Below are positions 24,802 to 32,940 of a DNA stretch of 62,101 nucleotides, in pieces. Source of the stretch: Pseudomonadota bacterium (GTDB lineage Bacteria; Bdellovibrionota; Bacteriovoracia; Bacteriovoracales; Bacteriovoracaceae); contig JAIYDC010000131.1 of the NCBI GenBank assembly GCA_027487685.1, positions 1 to 62,101 on the forward strand, written 5' to 3'. Every line of letters starts with the position of its first letter. Position 1 is the first letter of the stretch. The notes below the pieces were generated by a model. The model worked only from the letters and a program-made list of their open reading frames with translations, was not told where the DNA came from and searched no databases. A program made the position numbers and the translations under genes.

Positions 24802-26418
24802 CTAGAATAAATGAACTTCTGTCACAGGCTTGTAACCAAGAAAATTATTAAAGAACTGGCGGGTAGCAATTTTGACTTGATCCTTAAGATAGTGGTCTTC
24901 CCGAGACAGGAGATCCCTCCTGATTTGCTCAAGCAGCTTTCGGCGCAAGTGTTCTACTTGGTCGTTTGCCAACAAAGGAAGTCCTAGGAGACTTACTTCA
25001 ATGTGACTAGTGTTACGATTATAGCTTACAAAAACAGCTCCCTGGGTTGCCATTTTTCTACGCTGAGAAACCTGGGATTTCTCAATCTCAAGACTTCGAC
25101 CGTGGATGAGTCTCGGCTCCTTGGCCTGGTGCTCCTCAATCTTTATAGTACCATCGCTAAGGACGACTTCTTGGTAATTGTAAATCAGGTGTGCCGACAC
25201 TTTGGGGTAGTATTCGCGGATGAATTCGTAGTGTTTCTTGAGAAAGTAAGATTCCCCGTGAATAGGAAAATAAAACTCAGGAGAAAAATTCTTTAATATG
25301 AGGTGGAGATCCTCCTTGCCTGGGTGACCTGATGCATGAATGAGAGAATCACTTGCCGTGATAATGGTTACTCCGAACTCTGTCAGCTTATTATAAATCC
25401 GCGCAATTTTCTTCTCATTTCCTGGTATCACCTTGGAACTAAAAACGACCAGATCACCCACGCGTGGTTTAAAGGTTCCATCCTCCCCCCAACTGAACCG
25501 TCGAAGAGCAGATAAGAAGTCGCCCTGACACCCCGAAAGGAATATCAACATTTTTCCTGATTGGCCTTTGACCTGCTCTGGAAAGAAGAGCTGATCTGAA
25601 GGGATTTCGCTGTGCCCGGTCTCGAATGCAGATTCCATATAGGTCTTTAGGGATCTACCCATAATAACGATTTTTCTGCCTTCTGAAATTCCGAGCTTAG
25701 CAATCGTATTCATGCGATGGACATTGGAGGCAAAAAGAGTGATGAAGATGCGTTCTTCTGGCCGGGCCATGAGATCGCGAAGATTTGAATGGAGCTCTCC
25801 CTCAGCAGTAGTCTTTCCGTCTGAAAGGATGCTGGTAGAATCAAGGAAGAACGCTGTGTGCTTGCATTCCGAGAGCTTGTGTTGAATTTTTTTGAAGTCA
25901 ATAGGAGCTTCATGTTGAGATCGAAGATCAACTTTGAAATCTGAAATATAAAGCGCCCCCCACTCTTTGTCAGGGGACTGGATGATAAGGCCACAAGTCT
26001 CAGGAATAGAATGGTTTACGTGTACGGGAAAGATCGTTACGCCTGAAAACTTAAGCTCCGAACTGTGGTCGTAGAGCTCGTAAGTGAATTTAATTTTATG
26101 CTCTTCCAGTTTTCTCTGAATCAGGTGAAGTGTGAAACGCGAAGCGAAGACGCGTAAGTCTGGAAAGGCTTTAAGGAGGTGGGCAAGTCCACCGATGTGA
26201 TCTTCGTGCCCATGAGTGATAACGATGGAAGAAATTCGTGCTGGATCTAGAAGCGAAAAGTCAGGAACCAAATAATTAATGTCAAAGCACTCTTCGTAAG
26301 GAAAAAGCAGGCCGCAGTCGACGATAATATCTTCCTCGCTGGTCCGGATGAGTGTCATGTTAGACCCTATTTCCTGAACGCCGCCAATAGGAAGGATGCT
26401 AAAGTATTTGTTCTTCAA
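24802..26418 (-). CDS. rnj: Ribonuclease J (metallo-beta-lactamase fold RNase)
   Basis: RNase J is a 5'-3' exonuclease and endonuclease in RNA decay and processing. The 538-residue protein has the metallo-beta-lactamase core with HGHEDHIGG (about residues 70-78), further metal histidines in PVHVNHSIPET and the aspartate in YISDFKVD. The beta-CASP domain follows with FLDSTS, FASNVHRM, MGRSLKTYM and SGCQGDFLSALRR, then SSKVIPGNE, HASGHPGKEDL and the PIHGESYFLKKH motif. The C-terminal domain is present. Translation starts with TTG, supported by AGGGG seven bases upstream. It is downstream of udk in the same direction. Confidence 0.93.
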   Translation of the reverse strand: MKNKYFSILPIGGVQEIGSNMTLIRTSEEDIIVDCGLLFPYEECFDINYLVPDFSLLDPARISSIVITHGHEDHIGGLAHLLKAFPDLRVFASRFTLHLIQRKLEEHKIKFTYELYDHSSELKFSGVTIFPVHVNHSIPETCGLIIQSPDKEWGALYISDFKVDLRSQHEAPIDFKKIQHKLSECKHTAFFLDSTSILSDGKTTAEGELHSNLRDLMARPEERIFITLFASNVHRMNTIAKLGISEGRKIVIMGRSLKTYMESAFETGHSEIPSDQLFFPEQVKGQSGKMLIFLSGCQGDFLSALRRFSWGEDGTFKPRVGDLVVFSSKVIPGNEKKIARIYNKLTEFGVTIITASDSLIHASGHPGKEDLHLILKNFSPEFYFPIHGESYFLKKHYEFIREYYPKVSAHLIYNYQEVVLSDGTIKIEEHQAKEPRLIHGRSLEIEKSQVSQRRKMATQGAVFVSYNRNTSHIEVSLLGLPLLANDQVEHLRRKLLEQIRRDLLSREDHYLKDQVKIATRQFFNNFLGYKPVTEVHLF

Positions 26419-26428
26419 GTGCTGACCC

Positions 26429-26451
26429 CTGTTATTGCAAAATACTAACAG
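26429..26451. promoter_or_regulatory. Inverted repeat between udk and the RNase J gene
   Basis: CTGTTA (26429-26434) and TAACAG (26446-26451) form a perfect six-base inverted repeat with an 11-base centre, 11 bases upstream of the RNase J start codon. It could be an operator or a weak message hairpin. No T run follows on the minus strand. Confidence 0.4.
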
Positions 26452-26493
26452 AGGATTTATCCGTTGGCACCGAAGACATCTCTTCTGAATAGG

Positions 26494-27141
26494 TTAGGAG
26501 AAATGCGCCGGTTCGGGCCAAGCCTCGGGTTGCCCTACAGGACGTAAAAAATCCATGATCTGAGCGGCAAGGATTTGGGCAGCAACATCAGTTTCTTCAC
26601 CCACGGTGAAATCAGCATACTGTTTCTGAGGATCGAGGTACCGTTGGTACATGGGTCTGACCGTGTCATAGTATTGCGAGATGACGGACTCTAGGGAGCG
26701 TCCACGCTCTTTCACGTCACGGTGGAGTCTACGGGTGAAGCGGATATCTGAGTCGACGTGGAGAAAGCATTTGATGTCCAGGAGATCGCGGATCTCCTGA
26801 TCGTAAAGGGAGAAGATCCCTTCAAAGAGAACGACCCGGCAGGGGCCAAGGGTCTCGATCTCCTGAGATCGGGTTGATGTTGAAAAGTCGTAAACCGGGC
26901 AATCGACGGAGATCCCCTGTTTAAGTTGGCCTAGGTGTTGCCTAAGGAGATCCCAGTCAAAGGCATCCGGATGATCGAAGTTAGCTTTGCCGTTAACTTT
27001 TGGCACTGTTGGAAGGTAGTAGGAGTCCATGTGGAGGAGAGATGAGTGTTCGTGATTCACGGCCTTCATGACTTTATTTGCAAAAGTCGTCTTACCCGAA
27101 CCTGAGCCACCTGCGATACCAATTAGAAAGATTTTATGCAT
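26494..27141 (-). CDS. udk: Uridine kinase
   Basis: Uridine/cytidine kinase of pyrimidine salvage (uridine plus nucleoside triphosphate to UMP). The 215-residue protein has the P-loop GIAGGSGSGKTTFA, the substrate motif LHMDSYY and NFDHPDAFDW, VYDFSTSTR, FEGIFSLYD, and the RRLHRDVKERGRS lid segment. The length is typical. The ATG at 27141 lies in a 122-base divergent gap with prmA. The RNase J gene follows 75 bases downstream. Confidence 0.94.
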   Translation of the reverse strand: MHKIFLIGIAGGSGSGKTTFANKVMKAVNHEHSSLLHMDSYYLPTVPKVNGKANFDHPDAFDWDLLRQHLGQLKQGISVDCPVYDFSTSTRSQEIETLGPCRVVLFEGIFSLYDQEIRDLLDIKCFLHVDSDIRFTRRLHRDVKERGRSLESVISQYYDTVRPMYQRYLDPQKQYADFTVGEETDVAAQILAAQIMDFLRPVGQPEAWPEPAHFS

Positions 27142-27212
27142 ATAGGGTTTGATTACTAACAGATATCCTTATGCCCGCGCAATAAAAGCTTAAGGGATGT
27201 AATTTTTTTATC

Positions 27213-27241
27213 GTCACAGTTGCCTTTGAATAAGTTATAAA
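27213..27241 (+). promoter_or_regulatory. Candidate promoter of the prmA operon
   Basis: GTCACA (27213-27218) and TATAAA (27236-27241) are separated by 17 bases and lie just upstream of the prmA start at 27264, which has AAAGGA before it. Confidence 0.5.
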
Positions 27242-27263
27242 GGCACGACTTTAAAGGATTTTT

Positions 27264-28226
27264 ATGGACATTTTTTGGATCGTCACGCTTTTCCATTACC
27301 AGCCCTCTCCGGGGCAGTGGATTTCACTAGAATCTCATGCAATCCATGACTTCTCGGCGACAGGTATCGAAGAGTTTTCTCTCAACGAGGCAGAGGTGGA
27401 TGAGATACTTGGCGAGCGCTCCTATTCTGGTGGAGACCTCCCTGCGGCCGTTCTCGCAGAAGTCGAGGATCGTGTGCTTATGGCACCCAATAACTATCGC
27501 TTCTTCTTCTCTGATGGTGCAGCTGCGACACACTTCCTGGCCTTCGTCCGCCGCGAATGTCTATGTGAGTCGCAGCTTGAGGAAAAAGCCTTGCAGGATT
27601 GGAATGCGGAGTGGAAAAAGCACTATGCGCCGATACCTGTTAATGGAAAGCTTGAAATAATCCCTTCATGGAAAAAGGATTATGCTTCTCAGAGTGAGCG
27701 CCAAATCTATATTTACCCAGGAATGGGTTTTGGAACTGGCAGTCACGAAACAACCTTCCTTTGCCTTCGTCTTTTTACGGAGCATCTGATCTCCAAGCCC
27801 ATTGAAAATGTCCTAGATTTTGGCTCAGGTTCAGGAATTCTTGGCCTGTCCGTTTTTCGCTTTTTTCCTGAGGCCCGCGTCGATTTCTATGACATAGACC
27901 CTGAAGCGAATAAGAATTGTTATCACAATGCTGAGATTAATGACCTTGAGGACCGCGCCTTCCGTCTTCTTCTTCCAGAGGTCAGGGAGCAGCTTTTACC
28001 AGCTTATGATGTCGTGTTCGCCAATATTCTCGAAAGTATTCTTCTACAGGAGCTTAAGTCGCTTTGCGCTCTCACACGACCAGGTGGATCGTTGATTCTG
28101 TCGGGACTCCTTCGTTTTCAGGCCCCTAACGTGCTTGCAGCTTACAGTGAAGCGGGTCTCGAGCTAATCAACCATGTTGAAAAGGGCGACTGGGCGGCAC
28201 TACTCTTTTTGAAAGGTTCTAAATGA
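27264..28226 (+). CDS. prmA: Ribosomal protein L11 methyltransferase
   Basis: PrmA methylates ribosomal protein L11. The 320-residue protein has an N-terminal substrate-recognition domain and, from about residue 150, a class I methyltransferase domain: PGMGFGTGSHETT, then VLDFGSGSGILGLS (motif I), DIDPEANKNC (motif II), and the VFANILESILLQEL motif where the family has VANI. It heads a plus-strand run, overlapping rsmE by ATGA, a common prmA-rsmE arrangement. Confidence 0.92.
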   Translation: MDIFWIVTLFHYQPSPGQWISLESHAIHDFSATGIEEFSLNEAEVDEILGERSYSGGDLPAAVLAEVEDRVLMAPNNYRFFFSDGAAATHFLAFVRRECLCESQLEEKALQDWNAEWKKHYAPIPVNGKLEIIPSWKKDYASQSERQIYIYPGMGFGTGSHETTFLCLRLFTEHLISKPIENVLDFGSGSGILGLSVFRFFPEARVDFYDIDPEANKNCYHNAEINDLEDRAFRLLLPEVREQLLPAYDVVFANILESILLQELKSLCALTRPGGSLILSGLLRFQAPNVLAAYSEAGLELINHVEKGDWAALLFLKGSK

Positions 28227-28909
28227 GGGCCCACTATATAAGGGAACTCACTGTTATGCCGGAGTACGTACTTCGTGATGAGGGCGTTCATCATCTCTTG
28301 AATGTTGTTCGCGTGGCCGTTGGCGAGTCCTTGCTCTTGATTGATGGTGCTGGGCAGTTTGTAGAGACTGTTGTCGAGGCTATAAGCAAGCGTGAACTCA
28401 GGCTCCGTCAAACATCACAATACCGACGAGAAAGAAGATATCACTTCGATATCGCTCTGGGCCTGCCTAAGCGTGATGCCCTTGATCTCTGTCTGCGTCA
28501 ACTCACAGAACTCGGTTTTGAGACCATCTACCTCATCCACTCAAGCTATTCGCAAGTTAAGCTCCCTGAAGGGGAGAGGCTAACTAAGCTTCTCATTTCA
28601 GCGGCCGAACAGGCCAATGCGCCCTTCCTTCCTACCCTCTGTGAAGTGAATTGGAGTCAGGTTCCTTGGGAAAGCTACGGCGAGACACTTTTGCTCGATT
28701 CTCAGACCGATTGTTCTGTCCAGGGAACCACCGGCTCCGAGGCGCGGCGCTTGCTGATTGTCGGACCAGAAGGCGGATTTTCACCTGAAGAACTTACATT
28801 CCTCCACCAACGGCCTAGGCTACGGAGGATTCGGCTCCCAACACCTATTCTTAGAACTCCCACGGCCGTTGCTACAGGCGCCGGAATCATGATCCAGAGT
28901 TTGCTTTAG
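28223..28909 (+). CDS. rsmE: 16S rRNA (uracil-1498 N3) methyltransferase
   Basis: RsmE is a SPOUT-class knotted methyltransferase acting on U1498 of 16S rRNA. The 228-residue protein has an N-terminal PUA-like domain (LRDEGVHHLLNVVRV, LLLIDGAG), GLPKRDALDLCLRQLTELGF, SAAEQANAPFLP, and the knot motifs VGPEGGFSPEEL and the terminal RLPTPILRTPTAVATG. It overlaps prmA by four bases. A short gap leads to the RDD-family gene. Confidence 0.94.
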   Translation: MRAHYIRELTVMPEYVLRDEGVHHLLNVVRVAVGESLLLIDGAGQFVETVVEAISKRELRLRQTSQYRRERRYHFDIALGLPKRDALDLCLRQLTELGFETIYLIHSSYSQVKLPEGERLTKLLISAAEQANAPFLPTLCEVNWSQVPWESYGETLLLDSQTDCSVQGTTGSEARRLLIVGPEGGFSPEELTFLHQRPRLRRIRLPTPILRTPTAVATGAGIMIQSLL

Positions 28910-28949
28910 TGACAGCAGCGTTGCTATGATAATCAAAAGGAACAGCAGC

Positions 28950-29654
28950 ATGAACCTAGAAAACTCAAAGTCTCCGAAACCTTCTAAAGGAGCTTCTTCG
29001 CTAATCGAAGATATGGATTTTGATTTCAAACCGATCACTTCGGGCCTTGGTTTTCACCATCAGAAGGCAACTGAATTGAAGCCTCTCATAACCGAGAGGA
29101 CTGTGGCATTTAGTCCTATACAGTCTGCAAATCAGCTCAAAAAAGATATGTCAGTCTATCAAAGTGATCTTTCGATGTTTTACGGCCGTGAAACTCAAAC
29201 CGAAGTTGGTACTCCTGAGCTATCAATCCCGGCAGTCGAGGAGAAATATTTCCGCCTCGCTACCTCCACTCAACGATTCTTTGCTTATGTCATTGACCTT
29301 ACCCTCGTCTTAGCACTTCTTGGTGCAATGTTGAGTGTTATGGCACGAACTATAAGCATGGACCTAATGGAGGCGTGGACGCAATATCCTAACGAGATAA
29401 CCCCTCTCGTTGTAACTCTCTTTTTTGGAATTTATCTGATGTACTTCTCAATCTGTGAGAAGGCGAGTCAGTCCACCATTGGCAAAAATGCACTAGGACT
29501 TCGTGTGACTGGCCTTGACAATAGATCTCTTTCACTCCTTTCACTGCTACTTAGATCAACAGTCAGCCTTATGAACTTCGCAAGTCTCGGTCTCTTCTCC
29601 TACTTTGACCTTCAAAACAAGATAGCTGGTTCGAAGGTTATTCAGGTCTCTTGA
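28950..29654 (+). CDS. RDD family membrane protein
   Basis: The 234-residue protein has a polar N-terminal region of about 100 residues followed by an RDD domain: [16 protein letters not shown], a second helix around [15 protein letters not shown], then [13 protein letters not shown] and a final helix pair. RDD domains occur in small polytopic membrane proteins of mostly unknown function, some linked to transport. AAAGGA eight bases upstream supports the ATG at 28950 rather than the in-frame ATG at 28926. The stop overlaps the next start (TGATG). Confidence 0.8.
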   Translation: MNLENSKSPKPSKGASSLIEDMDFDFKPITSGLGFHHQKATELKPLITERTVAFSPIQSANQLKKDMSVYQSDLSMFYGRETQTEVGTPELSIPAVEEKYFRLATSTQRFFAYVIDLTLVLALLGAMLSVMARTISMDLMEAWTQYPNEITPLVVTLFFGIYLMYFSICEKASQSTIGKNALGLRVTGLDNRSLSLLSLLLRSTVSLMNFASLGLFSYFDLQNKIAGSKVIQVS

Positions 29655-30106
29655 TGTTTTCGCCAGCGCTTGAATTTTTTCTTCGCCAAACTCAGGGTAA
29701 ACGCCTCGTTTTCACTAACGGTTGCTTTGATATTCTTCATCGCGGTCATGTGAGTTACCTCGCCGAAGCACGTCGCCTCGGAGATTTCCTGGTGGTTGGG
29801 CTTAATTCAGATGCCAGCGTGAAGCGTTTAAAGGGGTCAGAACGACCGATAAACAATGAGGATGACCGAAGATATGTGCTTGGTCAGCTTAAGTCTGTAG
29901 ACCATGTTGAGATATTCACTGATGACACACCTTTGAATCTGATAATGGCCGTTAGTCCTAAGATCCTTGTGAAAGGTGGTGACTGGAAGATAGATCAGAT
30001 CGTTGGTGGTCGTGAGGTTATTGCCAATGGAGGGGAAGTTTTTTCGTTGAATTTCGTCGATGGTTACTCGACAACTTCGATTATTAATAAAATTCAGCAC
30101 ACGTGA
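29654..30106 (+). CDS. rfaE2: D-glycero-beta-D-manno-heptose-1-phosphate adenylyltransferase
   Basis: This is the stand-alone adenylyltransferase (HldE C-terminal domain) that forms ADP-heptose for lipopolysaccharide core. The 150-residue product is a nucleotidyltransferase with [16 protein letters not shown] (HxGH motif), [41 protein letters not shown] and the final [14 protein letters not shown]. The kinase half is not fused here and must be encoded elsewhere. It starts inside TGATG after the RDD gene and overlaps the next small gene by GTGA. Confidence 0.93.
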   Translation: MFSPALEFFLRQTQGKRLVFTNGCFDILHRGHVSYLAEARRLGDFLVVGLNSDASVKRLKGSERPINNEDDRRYVLGQLKSVDHVEIFTDDTPLNLIMAVSPKILVKGGDWKIDQIVGGREVIANGGEVFSLNFVDGYSTTSIINKIQHT

Positions 30107-30411
30107 TTCTTTCTCTAGTCATAAGTGGTGATCGTCCACTTGACGTCTACTCATTTTTCTTTGTTCCTGGTTCTATTTCTTGCCCCTACGTTGAGTGGTA
30201 CCCATGTATCAGCGCCTCCCTTCGATTGAAGCGTGAGGTATTGGTGCTCGAAGCACCTATCGACTTTCCCTACTGGTCATCACATAAGCGCTGGGATGTA
30301 GGTGACAATTGGTGTTGGCTCTCCCTTCGCTCTCGGAAGGCGATTGAGGACTTTCACCGTCAATCTAAAGACTATGGAGTTTTTAAATCGCTTCTCTCTC
30401 AAGCTAAGTAG
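30103..30411 (+). CDS. Small protein of unknown function
   Basis: This 102-residue protein is not recognised. It starts with GTG in a four-base overlap with the heptose adenylyltransferase, which supports it as a translated gene. It has no clear membrane segment, three cysteines and many aromatic residues (for example [27 protein letters not shown]), and a basic C-terminus. The context suggests a part in envelope or LPS metabolism, but nothing in the sequence shows this. Confidence 0.55.
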   Translation: MILSLVISGDRPLDVYSFFFVPGSISCPYVEWYPCISASLRLKREVLVLEAPIDFPYWSSHKRWDVGDNWCWLSLRSRKAIEDFHRQSKDYGVFKSLLSQAK

Positions 30412-30462
30412 CTAATATTTTTATAATTACTGATTTTTTTTATCGGCAATACTAAATAAAGC

Positions 30463-30489
30463 TCAATTCATTGCTGACTCTTTCGATAA
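30463..30489 (+). promoter_or_regulatory. Possible flagellar sigma factor promoter of the flagellin gene
   Basis: TTCGATAA (30482-30489) resembles the sigma-28 -10 box GCCGATAA. A partial -35 match TCAATTCA (30463-30470) sits at the canonical 11-base distance. The -10 match is fair and the -35 match weak. It is 53 bases before the flagellin ATG. Confidence 0.35.
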
Positions 30490-30541
30490 GACTCTCGAAC
30501 CGTACCATTGTGGTCAGGTTAGATTTCCAAGGAGTACGTTG

Positions 30542-31372
30542 ATGGGCTTAAGAATCAACACAAACGTTGCCTCGCAAGAGGTGCAGCGAAGCCTGAAGGT
30601 CAGTAATACCTCTCAGGAAGCTGAGTTCGCAAAATTGTCGTCGGGTAAGCGAATTACCAAGTCGGCCGACGACGCCGCTGGTCTGGCCATCGCCAAGAAG
30701 CTGGACGCGGAAACCAAAGGTCTTCGGATGGCGTCGAGAAACGCCAACGATGCCATCTCGCTGGTGCAGGTTGCGGAGGGAGGTCTAAACGAGACCACTA
30801 ACATCCTCACCAGGCTGCGGGAGCTTTCCATCCAGGCCGGGTCTGATACGGTTGGGGAAGCTGAGCGGGGCTACCTTTCCCTTGAGTACGAGCAGCTTGT
30901 TCAAGAAGCTGATCGAATCTCCAAAACGACGTCTTACAACGGTCGTTCGCTGCTTAAGGGAGAGGGCGATACGCTCCAATTCCAGGTCGGCGCCTATGGT
31001 GGTGAAGAGAATCTGATCGAATTTGATGCTGGCTCGACAGATGCATCTTCCGAGTCTCTTGGAATTAGTGGGACAAACGTCCGTGACAAGAGCGATGCGA
31101 TCGGTAACCTTGAACGAATCGACGAAGCAATTGGTAAAGTCAGTGGTTTTAGAGCGAACCTAGGTTCGATCCAGTCACGGCTTACTTCTTCTATAAATAA
31201 TCTAGACGTGGCCGTCGTGAATCAGGAAGGAGCACGTTCTAGAATTGAAGATCTTGATATTGCAGAATCAACGGCGAAGCTTGCATCATCGCAGATCAAA
31301 ACTGCGGCGGGTATGGCGACGCTAGCCCAGGCAAATGCCCTTGGAAACTCTGCTCTTAGATTGATTGGTTAA
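30542..31372 (+). CDS. fliC: Flagellin
   Basis: This is the filament subunit of the flagellum, exported and polymerised under the FliD cap. The 276-residue protein has the conserved N-terminal D0/D1 region GLRINTNVASQEVQRSL with LSSGKRITKSADDAAGLAI and the C-terminal D1/D0 region IEDLDIAESTAKLASSQI to LGNSALRLIG. The middle is only about 80 residues, so the outer D2/D3 domains are essentially missing, as in other short flagellins. AAGGAG precedes the ATG at 30542; a TTG three bases earlier is the alternative. It stands alone with its own terminator. Confidence 0.96.
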   Translation: MGLRINTNVASQEVQRSLKVSNTSQEAEFAKLSSGKRITKSADDAAGLAIAKKLDAETKGLRMASRNANDAISLVQVAEGGLNETTNILTRLRELSIQAGSDTVGEAERGYLSLEYEQLVQEADRISKTTSYNGRSLLKGEGDTLQFQVGAYGGEENLIEFDAGSTDASSESLGISGTNVRDKSDAIGNLERIDEAIGKVSGFRANLGSIQSRLTSSINNLDVAVVNQEGARSRIEDLDIAESTAKLASSQIKTAAGMATLAQANALGNSALRLIG

Positions 31373-31412
31373 GCCGTACTCCTGATCTTTAGAATTGTGT
31401 TTTCTTAAAGCC

Positions 31413-31446
31413 CAAGGCCTTCCGGTTAAACCCGGAAGGTCCTTTT
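31413..31446 (+). terminator. Intrinsic terminator after flagellin
   Basis: CCTTCCGG and CCGGAAGG pair around a short AT-rich loop, extended by AGG/TCCT on the outside, and are followed by TTTT. The hairpin lies about 45 bases past the flagellin stop and just before the PilZ gene. Confidence 0.8.
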
Positions 31447-31455
31447 GGAGGGCCT

Positions 31456-32205
31456 GTGGCCAATGACAATAAGCTTAGGAAAGTCACTGATGTAGCTGTG
31501 ATTTACAGTCTTCTAAATTCTGCCAAGGAACTCGGGACTGAGGTGTATGTCTGGAGATTCATCGGGAATCGTAAGATTATGAGTTCAGTTAGAATCGAGG
31601 CACTGCGCAAGCAACGCTCTGATTATTCAATCGTGCCTCTTGCAGGCAACGACCAAACCGTTCAAGATCTTATTAGTGGTCAACACTTCGTCGACCTCTA
31701 CATTCCTGATTCAGCGCTCCTTCTCCGCTGCAAGATTAAAACGGTGGATGCCCCCCTTCGTTACTATCTCCACATTCCTGAATTCGTCGCACAAGTCGAG
31801 CGGCGAAAAAACTTCCGCTTGAAAGTGTATGGTCTTTATGAGGTGAATGCCTCGTTTACTAAGGAAGTTTCAACACCTAAGTCGGGAACACAGCATTTTT
31901 CAAAAGACCTCTTTGACATAAGTACCGGGGGCTTTTCTTTTTACGTCTCTCGCTTAGAGTCCAAGCTTTTCCAAGTGGGAGATCCGTTGTCTCGTGTACT
32001 TCTGAAGGCTGGGACATGGACTGGAAAACTTTCGGCTAAGGTTGCCATGATCCGGGAGATTGAACCTGATGTTCATAATGGTCTTCAGTACAAAGTATGG
32101 CGTATAAGCTGCAAATATACTGAGATTGATGAGGTCAGCCGGAAGTATCTCGAAGTTTATATTTTTGAGAGGATGAATCACGATCTCCATGCTATAAATA
32201 TGTAG
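31456..32205 (+). CDS. PilZ domain protein, likely c-di-GMP binding
   Basis: The 249-residue protein has an N-terminal domain of about 115 residues and a PilZ domain with the two c-di-GMP motifs: RRKNFR (RxxxR type, about residue 117) and DISTGG (DxSxxG, about residue 155). The arrangement resembles YcgR-type flagellar brakes, and it lies directly after the flagellin gene, so a motility role is a reasonable inference. It starts with GTG within a G-rich ribosome binding region. The next gene's ATG begins right after its TAG. Confidence 0.85.
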   Translation: MANDNKLRKVTDVAVIYSLLNSAKELGTEVYVWRFIGNRKIMSSVRIEALRKQRSDYSIVPLAGNDQTVQDLISGQHFVDLYIPDSALLLRCKIKTVDAPLRYYLHIPEFVAQVERRKNFRLKVYGLYEVNASFTKEVSTPKSGTQHFSKDLFDISTGGFSFYVSRLESKLFQVGDPLSRVLLKAGTWTGKLSAKVAMIREIEPDVHNGLQYKVWRISCKYTEIDEVSRKYLEVYIFERMNHDLHAINM

Positions 32206-32940
32206 ATGAGACTCGCCGCTATTTCCGACGTTCATGTTAAGGTTCCCAACGACGAAGCTGATCGGCTTCTCTCAAATTTTCTCGTGCATCCCGAAGTTCT
32301 TTCGGCAGATTACGTAATACTCCTAGGTGACATCTACGACCTTATGGTTGGACCTCATCCCCAGTACTTCCATCAGTTTCGACACCACTTCCAGGCGATT
32401 GATGAGCTCCTCCGACTGGGTAAGAAAGTCTATTTTTTTGAGGGTAACCATGATGTGCACCTCGAAAGGTTATTTCGAAATGTCTGGAAAAATTCTGATG
32501 TCATTGTTTCTCAGCAACCAATGGTCCTTGAACTGAATGGGAAAACATACTACGTTTCCCATGGAGATGAGCACGAAGTGGACAACCTCACTTATCATCG
32601 TTACATCAATTTTATCCGATCAAGGCCCTTAAAGTTCATCGCTGACTATCTTATGCCCTACATGGTGCTGAACTATCTAGGTCGCCGGGCCTCAAAAATC
32701 TCGAGAAAGCAGGGCCGGAAGCGTTTTGATGCGGAAGGTGTAAGGCACACATTCCGTGAGGGCGTAAGAAAAACTACCGAAGGCAAGTTTGATTTTGTGC
32801 TCGGTGGGCATAGTCATGTTAAAGATCTCTATCAGATCCCTGGTACACCATCTATGTACTTGAATAACGGATATGCTCTTAATTCGGGCACGTTTATATG
32901 TATCGATGACCATGTAATAAAGTTCCTTCCTCTAGGTTAG
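32206..32940 (+). CDS. UDP-2,3-diacylglucosamine diphosphatase-like metallophosphoesterase
   Basis: This calcineurin-like phosphoesterase of 244 residues has the five metal motifs: AISDVH, LGDIYD, EGNHD, SHGDE and GGHSH. The SDVH-N-terminal form and GDxxD spacing fit LpxH-type enzymes, which cleave UDP-diacylglucosamine to lipid X in lipid A synthesis. A middle helical insert (about residues 140-185, basic) fits the LpxH cap. A different phosphodiesterase of the same family cannot be excluded. It has no spacer from the PilZ gene, and its end overlaps the convergent recN by nine bases. Confidence 0.75.
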   Translation: MRLAAISDVHVKVPNDEADRLLSNFLVHPEVLSADYVILLGDIYDLMVGPHPQYFHQFRHHFQAIDELLRLGKKVYFFEGNHDVHLERLFRNVWKNSDVIVSQQPMVLELNGKTYYVSHGDEHEVDNLTYHRYINFIRSRPLKFIADYLMPYMVLNYLGRRASKISRKQGRKRFDAEGVRHTFREGVRKTTEGKFDFVLGGHSHVKDLYQIPGTPSMYLNNGYALNSGTFICIDDHVIKFLPLG

